A stretch of DNA of 64,000 bases from Mustela lutreola (Eukaryota; Chordata; Mammalia; Carnivora; Mustelidae): assembly GCF_030435805.1 (NCBI RefSeq), contig NC_081303.1:74189910-74253909 (forward strand). The letters run 5' to 3'. The translations under genes were made by a program, and so were the position numbers. Shown here piece after piece: positions 47,141 to 60,260 of the stretch (position 1 is the first letter of the stretch; each line of letters starts with the position of its first letter). The notes beneath the pieces are model-generated. The model saw nothing but the letters and a program-made list of their open reading frames with translations, did no database searches and was not told where the DNA came from.

Positions 47141-48649
47141 GCTCTCGAACCATTTGAAGAGGACCCAAGTGCAAGGCTGTTTGTCTTGTCAAACCACAAG
47201 GTGCGGGAGGTGCATGAGGGCCGCGGCTCTTCTCTGAGAGTCTGTGACAGAAGACCAAGTGCTGAAGGAGGGGAATGTGTGGTCCCCGCTTGCTGCCCGC
47301 CCAGCACCCATTCCTCCTTCCACAGGAAGTGACATTTCCTTCAAGAAGCCCCGAGTTTCCCACCGCCAGGTCCAGGGCAGTCCGAGCGACACTCACATCC
47401 TCCTTGCCTGATGGGCTCCGCAGTGACCACGTGGCCACTCCAAAATGGGAGAGAGCAGAGGAGAGACCCGCTAGAGGCGTCTGGGGGATGCCCTCGGGGG
47501 GCGGCCCTGGGCAATCTCTTCTTTTGCTCTGGGAGTCGTCCTACAAACGCCACCAAGCCGTCAGGGTTAAGCGGACACTGCGTGTCAGTGTGGGCCCCCA
47601 GGAAGCGCCCGGGGCCCTTGCGGGATTAGTGGCCTTTTGCCAGAGTTGCCTGAAAGCTGGCCGCACCCGTGGACTTGCATTTGGGTAAACTGGTGTGTGT
47701 TCCTGGCGTTTAAACCAATTCAAATTGGATTTCCTGTTAACCATAGACAAAAGCATCCTGAGTGCCAAGATACTCTCATTATTGTTGTGTGACTGTATTG
47801 TTTTTTTTCGGATTTGCCACCTAGGGAAAAAGCAGCGTGCAGACTGACCTGCGCGCCACGTCCGCGACGTCTACGAGCTCGCAGATGCCAAGACTTGCTG
47901 GGGGCGGTGAGGTTTGCCCCGAGATGGGCGTGCTTTCTGGCTTCTGTGAACTTACCTTATTTTACACGTTTTCTACAGGATCAGGCAGTGTGATGCAGCG
48001 GGGAACAAACGCATAGGAAGTAAGACTAGGAGACAGAAGGTTGGGAAGGTTCTGGAATCACAACTAATTTTTTTTCCTTTTCTCTATTTTCCAATTTTGT
48101 ATAATATTTTTATTATATTACTTTGTCATTTAAAAGTTTTTTAATTCTTTCACTGAAACTTTAAAAGAGTAGGGGCTTCCTTTCCTGCTCCCAGAAGGGA
48201 ACCACATACACGCAGGGAGAGTGATTTCCATAGGACAGAAGGCAGGAAAAGTCACGGTTCCAGGCTTCAGGAGTGCAGGGGTCCTCCGAGCACCCCGGGA
48301 CGTGCCCCTGCAGGGTGTGTGAGCCCCGAGCACATCTGTCTGTGGTTGCGTATTTACTGGAGGGAGGGTCTGCTTTGCGCCGCAGGGCCGGTGTGCCCCC
48401 AACCCTGGCGTCCCGTCCGCACTCGACGACAGAGCTTTGTCAGGAGTGAAGGAGAGAACAGAATCAGCCCTCCTGGCATTGCTGCAGAGGATAAATATTT
48501 CCAATTACATGGACAGGCTAACGAGCTCTGAAGCCATTGGGTCTCTCCTGCTGGTGATGGTCTTAGGAATGACAGTTTGAGAGGAAAACAGAAGGACTAG
48601 AGAAAGAACTCTTAAGTCTGGAGCCTAGAATCTGCATTTTTCTTCCTCC
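47141..48649. other. Intergenic sequence, no gene recognised
   Basis: Unique sequence just downstream of the SYT11 3' end. No gene, RNA or repeat identified. Confidence 0.4.
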
Positions 48650-48738
48650 AATAATCCACACCCAGTGTGGGGCTTGAACTCACGACCCTGAGACCAAGAG
48701 TCGCAGCCTCCCCTGACTGAGCAGGTCAGGTGCCCCAG
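48650..48738 (-). repeat. Older CAN-SINE
   Basis: 'atccacacccagtgtggggc', 'actcacgaccctgagaccaa' and 'gagcaggtcaggtgcccca'. It lies immediately past the proposed SYT11 poly(A) site. Confidence 0.78.
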
Positions 48739-48869
48739 GGATCTGGATTTTCAGGGGTCGGGGGTGGGGATCACACTGGGAAATGTGCCCTGAATCATCC
48801 CGTTGGAATCTGAGTGCGACTTGGCCCCCGCCACCCAGCCCCCAAGAACACCATGCGGGCGCGCCTGCG

Positions 48870-51642
48870 GGTTCAGTGTGAGTCAGTCTTTATTTTGCAC
48901 TGGCGTGTGCGCTAGCAAACTGCACGTACAAGAGGGCGTTACATACCGCAGTGTAGCATTACAGCGTTAGGAAGTTTCACACGATTCACGTTGGAGTTTC
49001 CGGTTTTTTCTTTTGACACATTTGAGTTTTTTTTTTTTTCTTTTTTTTTTTTTACAAGAGAAGACACAAGGTGAAGAAAGACGACCACGTGGGAGGGCAC
49101 TGTCACTATCGCGGCCACAAGAAGAGCCCTGTCTGTGCCCGTCCCGAGCAAGCCACTCCTGTCCCACGAGCCGGTTCTCTCTGCTCCCGTGCTCGAGCCC
49201 GTTCCTGGTCACGGACATCGTGGCTGTGCTCCACTGGAAGAACTGAAAGGAGTAACTCATAAAGGGACTTTTGCTATTAAGAGAAACTCTTGTCTTCCCA
49301 AAGGAGCCAAGATACCAGCAGAGAAGGCCCGGCTCTTGGGAAATCTGAAGTGACCGTTCCCTAACCTGTTCCTGACCACGAGTGCCTTGTGCAAAAGCTC
49401 GTGTGCGACTCTCTTGTCTTTCAACTGACTCTTGCGAGGTGGCCTGGCTTCTCGGCCGGATCAGCCAGTTATGGGCCCGGGCGTGTGAAAGCCAAAGGCA
49501 GCTGAGAGACTTTGGGACAGCAAAGCCGAGGGCGTGATGGATCAGGCGTGAGGTAGGAGGGAGGAGCCCTGTGCTGTCTGCCCGTTCCCAGTTCCCACCC
49601 TGTCACCTGGCCTCCGCTGCTCCACAGCCCAGGGGGTGGGGGATGGGGGTGGGGGGAGGGTCGGGGGAGGCGGCCTTCCCAGACCTCCGGCCGCGGGAGG
49701 AGCTGCCCTGGCACAGGCAGCAGGGCAAAGACCAGACTATCTCCACCTGTTTGCTCTGCAGTGTTTCTGGGAAGGAAACAAAAGCGGGTTGCTCAGCGCT
49801 TTCTGATCTTCAGACATTAAGGCGATGAAGAGGAAGCATTTAAGATTTTTTCCTAACGGGGCTTCAGAGGGCTCCTGTCAGATTTATACTCAACTATCTC
49901 AAAATGCATTTTTAGAAAACAAAAATTATTTTCTTCTACGTATGATACAGTATTTACATTCGATGGAGAATAGGTTAGAGATCGGTGGGGTGGACACGGA
50001 TGGGGTCGCGCGTCAGATGAAGGGTGTGCGGAGGGAGCAGGGAGCGGAGACCAGCCCAGAGGGGTCTCTGTGCCTGCTCCCAGCTGCTCAGCCCCGCTCG
50101 CAACCAGGTTTTAAAAAGAGAACAACAGAAGGACGGAGGGAGCAGACTGGTCCTAAATGCACAAGCGCTAAGAGAATGTCACAGGCCCCATCACTCTGTC
50201 CGCAGACACCCGGCCTCCTCAGAAGCAGGTCGGAAGGGGTGCTCTGGCCCGGGTGTGGACCAGCTTGGCCAGGCCTCGGCTCCAGTGGCTGCTGTGCAGG
50301 CCGCCCGCGGGATCTGCTGCCTGGACACGCTGGCGGACTGTCCCCCCGCCCCTGGGCTCTGCCCTCCGATGGGTCTCGACGGGAGAGTGGGGGCCAACCA
50401 GGGGTGCGGAGACCCCAGTGCCCTCGCCACCGGCGGGCGGGGAGAGAGCCGCGTGCTCCCCCCAGCCCTTCCCCTGGTCTCGACGCGGGGTAGGACCCAG
50501 GGCTCCGTTAAGCACCTGCTCCGAGGGACAGGCCGGGAGAGACGAAGTCGGGTCACCTTGGCCGCCCCTGCGCTCGCGCTTACTCCCTTCTCCAGTCTGA
50601 AGAGCCACAGGTGACAACTTCCGCAAGAGCGGCAACTTCTGAAGCCCTTTTCCCGAGGAAGCCGAACCCATCTCATCTCCGCTCCCTGACAAAACTCTAA
50701 AGCGTCTCCTGGGTCAGCACTTCTGGAACAATAAAGGCCAGTTCACCCTTCACGCCAGCAAAAGGCTGTCCCTTGGCCATGTTGCTGTCAGGCGGGGGCC
50801 GACACGCCGTCTTGCCCGCACCCACACACAGCACCTGGGGTCGGCCACCCCCGGCCCCCGGAGCCACCCTGGCCCGACCAGAAGGCTCCGAAGCTCCCTC
50901 CAGACAAACGTCCTGTTTCAGAGACCCAGGCTCTACCTCCAAGCCTGCCATCGCACGGGCTCCAGCGCCAGTTAACCCTGGGCTGCCCCTGAGCCCTCCA
51001 GCAGGAGCGGGGCAGCGAGAAGCCTGTGCCCCAGATCCCCCCTGCACACCCGGCCTCCTCCGGTCCACCTCCGTTTCCTGGCGCACAACAGACCTCTGGA
51101 CCCTGAGCTCAAAGAGCAGAGCTGGGGCGGGGGGCGGGGGGCATCCGACGGGGATGGCGACGCTACAAGATTTTACGTGAGCAAAACAACATCCTTCTGC
51201 AGAGCTGGGGGCGGGAGTCACTCTCCAGGGAAGCCCAATAAAAGAGGCCAATTTCAGGGAATCAGCAAATACAATTCGGCACAAAACACAATTTTCATGG
51301 ATCAAAATCTGTAACTTGATATTGGCAGTTAGGCTAATTTCTTCAGTTTGTATTAGACATGCAAGTATAAGGTTACATTGTTATATATAGACTTGTGAGG
51401 CCTTTCCCTCTCTTTCTCCCCATTAAAAAAAAAAAAAAAAAAAGGATTTCTAGTGCCTTGCAAAGGAGAAAAATCATCATCGCTAAGAACTGATCTGCAG
51501 CTGTGGTCATGTGGGGTGTTCTTTGTGGGGTGTGTTGTGTAAGAAATCTTCTACAACTAAACCGAGGTTCTGAGTCCGCTCCTGTGTGGCATCTCCGTCC
51601 CCGTCGGCCTGCCTGGCCCGGGCCCGGGCGAGGACGATACGA
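48870..51642 (-). other. SYT11: SYT11 3' UTR and poly(A) signal
   Basis: About 2.8 kb after the SYT11 stop codon on the minus strand, free of CAN-SINEs although both flanks are full of them. An AATAAA (TTTATT on the plus strand) at 48889-48894 is followed on the minus strand by gactgactcacactgaac, so cleavage is expected near 48870. A long 3' UTR is normal for SYT11. A poly-T run (plus strand) at about 49025-49055 and an A run at about 51424-51443 lie inside it. Confidence 0.7.
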
Positions 51643-54600
51643 CTAGTACTCGCTCAGACTGTGCCACTTGGCCACCGGCTTGCGGGGTTTCTCGCACACC
51701 TCCCTCCAGTGCTCGGCGCCGCTGCTGGTGACGCTGTGGGCCCCCAGGATCAGCCTTCCCACCGCCTCGTTCTTGGTGGTGCGGTCGAAGTCGATGACCA
51801 GGAACTCGATGCTGACGTCAGGCAGCAGGTCGGGGGGGATGTCGTAGACGAAGGACTCGTTGAAGACGGGGTTCAAAGTGCACTTCTTCACGTGGGTTTT
51901 CTTCTTGGCGATGCGCTTTCTGCCGTAGTAGACGTTCACCTTGACATAAGGATCTAGGGCCACCAGAGAGAAAAGGGAGACAGGCCCATGACACGGTCCT
52001 CCCCTCGGACGGCAGCTTTGTGGGGAGGGGGTGCGCTCCTGTCCGTGGTGACCACTCACACGTGGTCTTCAGGGACTGCGCACCAAATGCGCTCCTGACC
52101 TCGGGTGGGTGTGGGGCCCAGGGCACCCCGGAACACAGCAGAACAACTTGCCCACGTCAGGACTGAGGAAAGCATGTGACACGGGGCAGCGTTTTCCAGG
52201 GCGCAGGGACTCCTGGAGGCCTGCAGGGTTGTGGGGAGGTCTGTGTCCCCTGCAGCAGGGCTCGGTGGCGGGCATGCACCCCGCGGGGGGCACCTCAGCG
52301 AATATCCAGCCCTCTCCGCCCACGCGGGGCACCTTCTGCGCTAGGGACAGCTAGAACCCGTGACCGGGGAGGGGACAGAGGGCGTGGGGGGTGCAGGTGG
52401 GACAGTGTGGGGCCAGGGGGCCCGAGGCAGGTCGAGGTGAATAGCTGCTACCTGAGAGGCCGGTGATGTCCATTTTCGGCAGGTGTCGGGCTTTGAGGAC
52501 CACCACGGTCAGTCTCTGTGCCACGGGCTGGTAGGACAGAGACACCTGGAGCTCCCCTCTGCTAATGCACTTCTGTGAAGAGGAAACAGCAGGTGAGCGT
52601 CCTGGCAGGGGGTGGGGGCAGCAGGGGTGCAGAGCCCAGGCAGGAGGGGCTGCGCGGGGCCACGGAAGGCGTGCCTCCGCCGGCGTGTTACTGTCACATT
52701 TAATGGGCAGGGAGATGGACACCTCCTCATTACAACCCCGACACGAAATGCAACCGTCTGCTCGCGTCGGGTTCCCGAGCGGGACTCTGAGGCCAGATTC
52801 CAGTCCGGCTGCTACTCCCTGCCTGTGCGACCTGGACAAGAACTGGACGGCTCTGTGGCCCGTTTCCTCGCCTGAAGGGTGCAGATAAAACCAGTACTGA
52901 CCTCTGAGCATCGAGACAACTAAAGAAATTGAAACGGGTAAAATTTTACCTGCACCAGCGCCTAGAGAAGTGTGTTTTCTCCCGGAGCCTCATTCAGTTC
53001 TCGGGGGAACAGTGCCTGGACGGTGGACAGCCGGAGACTCGGAGTTGAGCCTTCACCGTGCTGGTCGCCCAGCCCCTGGCTTGGGCAGGTTCCTAAAACT
53101 TCCTGGGGACTGTCCCTCTGTTCCACATGGGGAGCACCCATTCTGTCTGCCTGCCTGTGTCTTGTCCAGCCCAGCTGGCTTCCTCCAGGTGCCCACAGGT
53201 TGGGGCTCCCCTCTTTGAATCTTATTCTAGGCTCTGCTTGAAAAGGAAAAAACCCTCCAGCCTGCAAGGGCATTTTATTTTTTTTAAAGATTTTATTTAT
53301 TTATTTGACAGAGAGAGAGATCACAAGCAGGCAGAGAGAGAGGAGGAAGCAGGCTCCCCGCTGAGCAGAGAGCCCGATGCGGGACTCGGTCCCAGGACCC
53401 TGGGATCATGACCTGAGCTGAAGGCAGAGGCTTAACCCACTGAGCCACCCAGGTGCCCTAAAATAAATAATTTTTAAACATTCTGTGTTTCTGGTTCATA
53501 GAGTAGGGATGAGGCTGGGAGAAGGAAAGCAGAAAGGGGCGGGGTCCGGGATATTGACAAAATAAGGCAATTTGGGACAAAAGTGCCCCCACTACGGACG
53601 CTTACTTCTTGCATGCTTCAAAGCCCCAAGGGAACGTGCTCGGACGGAACACGAGCAGACTGTGCCCGCCACCGGCCTTCCGCGTGCCGCACACCCGCGA
53701 AATCACTTCTGGTGAGTCTACTTGGTGTTGGCTGGAAAGGGGGGAAGCCCGCTGTCAGTGAGCACCACTGGGGGGTGGGGACGCTCGTGGACAAGGACAG
53801 GAAGTCCCTGGATCAGCTCGTCCACGAGAAGCAAGGAGAGAAACCCCAGGGTCTGTGCTGTGACTTGAGCCCCAGCGCATCTCAAGGGATGAAACTGTAC
53901 TAACGTATCACATGGTTCAGAGACTTTCCTGAGGCTGTTTCATACCAGGAACGTACGGAAAATCTCTCATAGGGCATGAAATGACTACAAGGTGAACTTA
54001 GCCTTTAGCTTTTGAAATTGAAGTCCCGAACAGAACAGACCTGAAAAAAGATTTTCGTGGCTTTTCTCTGCTAGATTGGAGACCCCATCTCCTCCTTACC
54101 TACAGCCTAGAGGCTGTCTGCTCCTGGTTACATGGATTCACAGTCTTTAAACACAATTTGGACTCTAGACACAGAAGAAGGGTAAAGGGGAAACTTGATT
54201 TGAAAAACAGCTTTGGGGGTGCCTGGGTGGCTCAGTGGGTTAAGCCTCTGACTTCGGCTCAGGTCATGATCTCAGGGTCCTGGGATCGAGCCCCGCATCG
54301 GGAGCCTGCTTCCCCCGGCCCCGCCTGCCTCTCTACCTACTTGGGATTTCTTTATCAAATAAATAAAATAAAATAAAACAAAAACCAAAAAAGCAAAAAC
54401 AAAACAAAACAAAACAAAACAAAACCAAAAAACCAAACCAAAGAAACACCCAGAAGTTTTATTTGTTAAAAAAAAAAAGCGCAGACTATAAAATTATAGC
54501 TTCGATTTCCTAATTATTTGGCTAAAACGGTGTTTTCAAACTACCCACTGGGAAGATAGCACGGTCTGTGCCTTCCAAATCCCCCACCCCTTCCCTTGCT

Positions 54601-57600
54601 GTGGGGGCGTGGACGACTCCTGGTCACCCCTCCAGTGATTTTCTCCCCTAAAATCACCGCTTGGCAGTTGCTGTCCTTCGGACCCCCTTCACCTCTGGCC
54701 GTCTCACAGGGCCGGTCCCACCTCCCAATGCGGCTGCTCTGCACAGGTGGCCGGATTCACCCCCCCCCCCACCGGCTTCTCTTTCCGCTCACTTCCCACC
54801 GCAGTAGCATCCTCCGTGGGTCTCTCTCAAGGGCTCTTTGTCCGGGGCTGGGAGCCGCTTGGTTTCCCAGCTCCCCCCCCACCCCCGGCCTCGGAGGGGA
54901 AAGGATCTTATCCAGGCCGGAAAGTCCTGGGAGGCTTCGCTCTCCGCCTGCGGCTTCCCCGGGGAAGAGGAGCAGGTGCAGCGGTGCCGCCGGGGAGGAC
55001 GCGCAGGGGTGGGGGACACGCCGGGGCGAGGGCTCCGACGGGCTCCGGTGAGGCTGTTCCCTGTGAGCAGCAGAGCCCCTTCCCGAGCAAGAGTCCAGCC
55101 CCAGGCCTTCGCATGAGGCGGACCCGCACACCCTCAACACACCTTCCCTGGGGCCAGAAGTCCGAGGACCACCTCCCCACGGATCCCAGTCACGGGAAAA
55201 CAAGAGAAACAAAACCCGCACTGTTCCCACACGCCCACACCTTCTCTCCAGCGCGCGAGCACAGCTCCTCTCTTCCTGGCTCGTTTCTTTTCAGCCCCTA
55301 TTGGCTCCGCTGCGGAACCTCTTAGGTTCCTCACAAATCTGAGATTTTAGGAATCCTGGTCATTCCCATGACCGTCGCCGCAGGCCATCAACACCAGATG
55401 CGGCCCAGCAAGGATAGGAAGTGATTTGGAAAACAACGACCTCCAGGAACTTGGGGGACTCTAACAGTGGTGCGGGATCCCCTAGCCCTCTCTGGACAGC
55501 CTCCCTTCTCCCCCAAGGCATTTATCACGGGAATGTAAATTCAGGTTAATTTTTATCCAAGAAGCCTGCTGGCCCCCTCAACCAGAAGAGGGGGCTATCT
55601 TGATCTCAGGATTGTGAGTTCAAGCTCCACATTCGGTGTAGAGCTTCCTTAAAAAAAGATGTCTATCCAAATAAAATATTAGAAAAAAAGCTGCTACTCA
55701 AAAAAAAAAAAAAAAAAAAAAAGCAAGCTAGTTTTGGAGATCAGAAATTTGGGGCATTATAAAATGTATATTGGGATCTTTCCTTCATGATCAAGGGTCA
55801 ATTTCTAATGTTTCTTACATCCTGTATGTTCACAAGCGCGGAGACTGCTCTCAGTGACCCGCCAGCCTTCACGGGCCAGCCCAGATGAGACCCAGAGAGA
55901 CGGCGATCGCCGGCCCCGGGGAAGGCACGAGGTGGAGGGTACGGAGGATGACCAGCCCCTGGCTTCTTTGCCGTAGGCAGTGGAAAGGACACGAGGCAGT
56001 TTTTCTGCTAAGGAGGGGAAATGCAGTTCAGGGGGAAGTTACGGAGAGAAGTGTATCTCCCGGCGGTCCCCACCCGGGCCGCTGGGTGGGAGAGGCTGAC
56101 GTGGCCCCGCATCAGAAGGGGATGCCTTCCACAGACCAGCCAGCACTCTACAGAGTGTGGAGTGGTGTGTACAGAGTGTAAGAGTGTACAGGGTGTGGAG
56201 CAGCTGTAACCAGTGAGCCAAGGGGAGATCCAGACAGGGCAGACTCTTGGCCTCGGCAGAGAGGACCAGCGGAGACGGGCAGAGGCTGCACTGCAGGGAG
56301 GCTTGGGGACCAGCGGCCAGATCAGTGCGGTGAGAGCCATGGCCCTGCCCACAGGCGCCGGCTCGGGAAAGGCTTAGGACGTCCAGGAGGCTGGAAGGCT
56401 CTGGTGCAGGGCCGCACAGCCTCGGTATGTCCTGTCTGGGCCTCTCCCCGGGGGCCCGGGATCCTCATCCTGGCTTGTCCCTCCTGAAGGGAGTTAATTC
56501 AGTGGAAAGAAACTTGGCTCTTGCCAAGAGCCCCTGGCAGTTCAGCAAATGCCATTGTCTGCGCTCCCTGGCCAGTGTCCTGGATTCGAGGCTGTTTTGT
56601 TCCCGGCCCAAATCAGTCCCTTTCCTGGCCCGTCTCTTCCCAGCTGCAGCTTGGCACGGAGCCACTGCCTGCCTTCGGCCTTGGCTAAGACAGCACGAGC
56701 CGTCTGGGGTCGTCCGGCCAGTTGGGGGCTCCAGCAAGGCTGGGGCTCCAGGAAAGGACGTCTCAGGCCGCGGCAGGAAGGCAGGTGGGGGAGCGTGGAG
56801 CTGCTGGAAAGGGGGGTCAGGGAGCCAGGAGGGCTCGGCAGACCCCCAAGGAAAGAGATGACGGGCAAGGGGCAGGGGACTGAGTGGGATGAAAACACGT
56901 CACTGCCACGGCGTCTACTGGGGCTTCTGACCCCAACCCCAGAGGATATAAGAGCCCTTGCTGTGTTGGACTCTAGGACGGCTCGTTGTGTCCTGGCCTT
57001 GGACCCGTGCTTATGCCCTGACCAAACCCCTCTAATACTCTGAAACCGCCTGGGCTTCTGGGTCGCTGCGAGGCACCGCTGGGTGTGCCCCATGACAGCC
57101 GTGGTTCCCCGGGCGGGGGGGCAGGGCCTGTGACACATTATGAGGGGCAGGGCCCCCTCCTAGAGGGCACACCTTGTGCCTGGAGCTCACTGCACAGGCA
57201 GCCTCTACCAGCCCAGAAGCCTCTCTCGTCCAGTCCCGCGCCTCCTGCCTCGCCAGGGAGTGCACTGTGGGCTTGCAGGTAGGCACCAGGAGAGAAGCAT
57301 GGCCTCCGAGCCACAGATCTTTCTGGGTGGTAGTTGTCAGTGGCTCTGATGTCCTTTCTGAACCTCCCCCTCCTTCTCCAGTGACTCAGGCTCCCCTGCC
57401 TTCCTTTGCTTTGCCAAAACACAACATAAATATCCGCGAACCACATACATCTCCCAGGGACCAAGCCTCCCCGACAGCAGAAACAGCGGCACCACCACCA
57501 GATGTGGGGCCGGTTTCCTGGAGGGTCGCTGCGCAGAAGGGGCCGAGCAAACGTATCCTCTTGCTTCGTTCCTGTGGGAACCTGAGATCAGAGTTGCTAA

Positions 57601-59322
57601 GCTGAGCTCAGGGAGCGGGTGATCTGGCCTCAAACTTGGCTTTGACTTCAAAGCCCCTGTTACTAGCTACTTAGGTTGTACCTTGAAACAGGATTGAAAG
57701 TCTGAATTTGAAAAGCCAGCCACGTCTTTCACGGCCCCTCTCTGTGTGGCAGCTGCCCGGACGCTCTCTCCCCCAGGGGAGTCAAGGTCCTTAAGGGCGA
57801 CAAGGTGCCAGACACATCGTCTCCTCTAGTCCTCAAGCCGGAAGCCCAGGAGGGTTCTGTACCTCCCTGTGCCCCCTGGCTGGGAAGCGGTGAGCTAGGG
57901 CGTGTGGCCAGAGTGCTCAGCAGACAACCACCCTGCCCCCCACCCCAGCTGTGTAAGAAACGCATGAACTCGCGGGGGTGGGGCATGTTTCTGGCACCCC
58001 CAAAATTACAACTCAGGAGCCCGAGCTGGCCCAGTGGGGAGAAGGCAGGGGGCTGGGCTCTCATTCCCCTCTGAATGTGGAGGAGAGGCTCTGGGAAGAC
58101 CCCCCACGTGACCCGGCTGGGGCTGGACAGGGACGCGGGGGCAGAATTACTGAAGCCCCATCATGGTTCCCTGGAGGGAGATCATACACGACTTGGGAGA
58201 AGAAACTGGCCCCCATGTCCCGGTCTGGACTGGTGGGGGCGAGTCTGCCCCAGGAAACCTGGGCTTAGTGTCAGGACGCCCACCATGAAGAGAAATTTCA
58301 GAAGCTGCCCACCTGTCCCTCTCCCTACGAAGTTCCTTTTGGAGGAGGCCCTCGGTCTCCTTCTGGCCCCCGCTGATCCCTGACAGCCACGAGCTCCCCA
58401 CCCATCGCCCCCTCTCTGTCATCCACGCGTGCCCCGCCCTTCCATCTGCTCCCCGAGATGTCACCTCCGCCAACCGACACACTCTCCCGCCTCACCTGGA
58501 TGTTCCTTTTGGTGATGTCCCTGGTCAGCTGTGCCTTGCCCGTGCTGGGGTCCACGCCAGCCAGCGGCACCATGACTTCCCCGATGACGTCGTCCCGGGA
58601 GAAGCGGTCGAAGCTGAGTACGAGGAAGTGTAGCACCAGGTCCTGCAGCTGGCTGTACGGGATGCCGTAGAAGGTGAAGGTCTCGTCGAACACGGGGTCC
58701 AGCGTCTTCCGCAGCACTCTGGTCTTCACCCGATGACGCTTGTCAGGGAGGATGGTCATTTTGATGTAAGGGTCAGAGCCCTGGGTCTGCTCGTCCATCA
58801 CTGGCAGCCCGTGGGCCTCCTGGATCGTCACCACCAGGGCTTTTTTCGGAAAGTTATAGTCCACGGAGAAGGTGAGGGTCCCCAGCATGACGTCCTCCTC
58901 TGGAGATGATGGAGACGTGGTTTTGCTCTCCCCGGGGGTCAGGCTCGCAACGGGGCTCCTTAGTTCTTCCCCATGGTCCACCTTGATGGGTAACTGGTCC
59001 ATACAAGAACCAGAGCCCGGGCCCTTGGGACCCCGGTCAGGGCCCAGCAGGCCGGCCTCGGCGGCGTCCACCAGCACACTCCCGCGCCCGCCTCCCCGCC
59101 CAGGGCCGTCTTCGTCTCTCCGCACTTTGATGATTTTCTTCTTGTTGCTGAGCGTCTCTGGGTAGATGCTGATGCCTTTGAGCATGTGGATGAACTTATA
59201 CGGGGGAGTCTTGTGCTTCTTCTCCGCCCGCTGGTGGCAGCATGTCCACACAAAGACGGTCACCGAGACGCACACCACCAGCACGGACGCCCCGACGAGG
59301 CCAGCCACCACTGGGGACACAT
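51643..59322 (-). CDS. SYT11: SYT11, synaptotagmin-11 (coding exons 2-4; exon 1 off the right edge)
   Basis: Coding blocks 59322-58496, 52572-52452 and 51953-51643, GT-AG bounded and in phase, stop TAG at 51643-51645. The first block opens [20 protein letters not shown], the transmembrane segment, followed by a basic juxtamembrane stretch ([20 protein letters not shown]), a linker, and the C2A domain ([20 protein letters not shown] to about KRNIQ). The second and third blocks form C2B ([20 protein letters not shown] ... WHSLSEY). The N-terminal residues (human MAEITNIRPSF) are not in the window. The C2A loop reads [10 protein letters not shown], with Ser where calcium-binding synaptotagmins have Asp, the hallmark of the SYT4/SYT11 branch. 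SYT11 sits on vesicle and trans-Golgi membranes and restrains endocytosis and phagocytosis; it is a Parkin substrate in human. Confidence 0.97.
51954..52451 (-). other. SYT11: SYT11 intron 3 (between the two C2B exons)
   Basis: Short 498-base GC-rich intron with no repeat recognised. Confidence 0.85.
52765..52930 (+). repeat. MIR SINE in SYT11 intron 2
   Basis: 'ggccagattccagtccggct', 'cctgtgcgacctggacaaga' and 'gtggcccgtttcctcgcctg' follow the MIR order. Confidence 0.72.
53272..53459 (-). repeat. Young CAN-SINE in SYT11 intron 2
   Basis: Left end tttttttaaagattttattt; right end gagccacccaggtgccc. Same strand as SYT11. Confidence 0.93.
54213..54455 (+). repeat. Young CAN-SINE in SYT11 intron 2 with a long AAAAC tail
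   Basis: Head gggggtgcctgggtggctca; the tail expands into AAATAA and AAAAC simple repeats over about 85 bases. Confidence 0.92.
55590..55655 (+). repeat. Older CAN-SINE fragment
   Basis: 'cttgatctcaggattgtgag', 'ctccacattcggtgtagagc', then an A run. Head missing. Confidence 0.7.
55699..55722. repeat. Poly(A) simple repeat
   Basis: A run of more than 20 A close after the old SINE fragment and a second AATAAAATATTAGAAA segment. Confidence 0.8.
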
Positions 59323-59944
59323 CTGAAGGTGGAGACAGGAGATGCGTCAAGCCAGCAGGACCTTAACCCCTCATCCAGACCAAGCCCTCTGCAGAGCCAA
59401 GGTAACCTGAGACGGAGCCCGCGGCATCGTCCCGAGCTCGCCTAGGCTCAGGAGCATCCCCTCTCTGGGAGACGCCCTGAGCCAGCCTCTCCGGCCCATC
59501 CAGGGCTGCTCCTTCCCGCCAACCTGGACGAAACCCTTCTCTTCTCCAGGAAGCCTTCCCTGAAGCGCCTCACCCAACTCCGCGCTCTTCTCTCCGCCTC
59601 CTCCCCGCACGCCAGGACTTGGTTCCCTCTTACTGATTTGTGTCTCACGTAAAGCTGTCCTGTGTTATGAAGTCACCTTTTTACCTCAACCGTTACACAA
59701 CACACATGGGCACGGGCCATGTCTGGTTTCAGAACGTTCCAGGGCATCTGTACGGGGTGTGCGGTGAGCTCGTGCTCACGGAATGGTGTTCAAGGGTGGT
59801 AAACGGGGGGAGGCGGTAAAAAGAAATCTGGCTCTGAGTACTTTAAAACTATGTTCCAGATTTCAGCTCCCAGCTCCAGATACTTGTATTTTATTCTAAT
59901 TTTACTTATTTTTTAAAAAATACTTGTATTTTAAAGCGGAGGAA

Positions 59945-60260
59945 ATAGAGGCTGTGGAAAACGTCAGCTCTTCGCTCAAATATCACCTTCCGAGGAAGGC
60001 CTTCCCCGACCGCCCTACATCAAGTGCAACCTTCTTCCCATGAGCCCTGGCCCTGCTTACCTTTCTTCTCACGTCTCTCTCTCTCACGTGCAGTGACACA
60101 CACACATATGTGGTTTTACTACAAGAAATGTCACTTCACTAGAGAATAAGCTTCACGGGAACTGGGTTTTTTTTCCCTCTTGCTCACTTCTGTCTCACCA
60201 GCACTAAAGATGCAGAGCTGGTTCTTGGTACGTAGCTGCTCGACGAGCGAACGCGCGCAG
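59945..60260 (+). repeat. L2 LINE 3' region
   Basis: 'aaatatcaccttccgaggaa', 'ggccttccccgaccgcccta', 'agaataagcttcacgggaac' and 'gcagagctggttcttggtac' match the L2 3' end in order. Confidence 0.8.

Larger units (their letters stand above)
52573..58495 (-). other. SYT11: SYT11 intron 2
   Basis: 5.9 kb between the C2A and C2B exons. Holds a MIR, two young CAN-SINEs, an old SINE fragment and a CpG-rich stretch at about 54840-55270. 55660-58495 is unique, GC-rich and without any exon or RNA gene that I can support. Confidence 0.85.

Noticed and set aside
58325-59350. Single 341-codon minus-strand frame at SYT11
   Set aside because: It is SYT11 coding exon 2 extended by intron read-through at both ends; the splice-bounded limits are 59322-58496.
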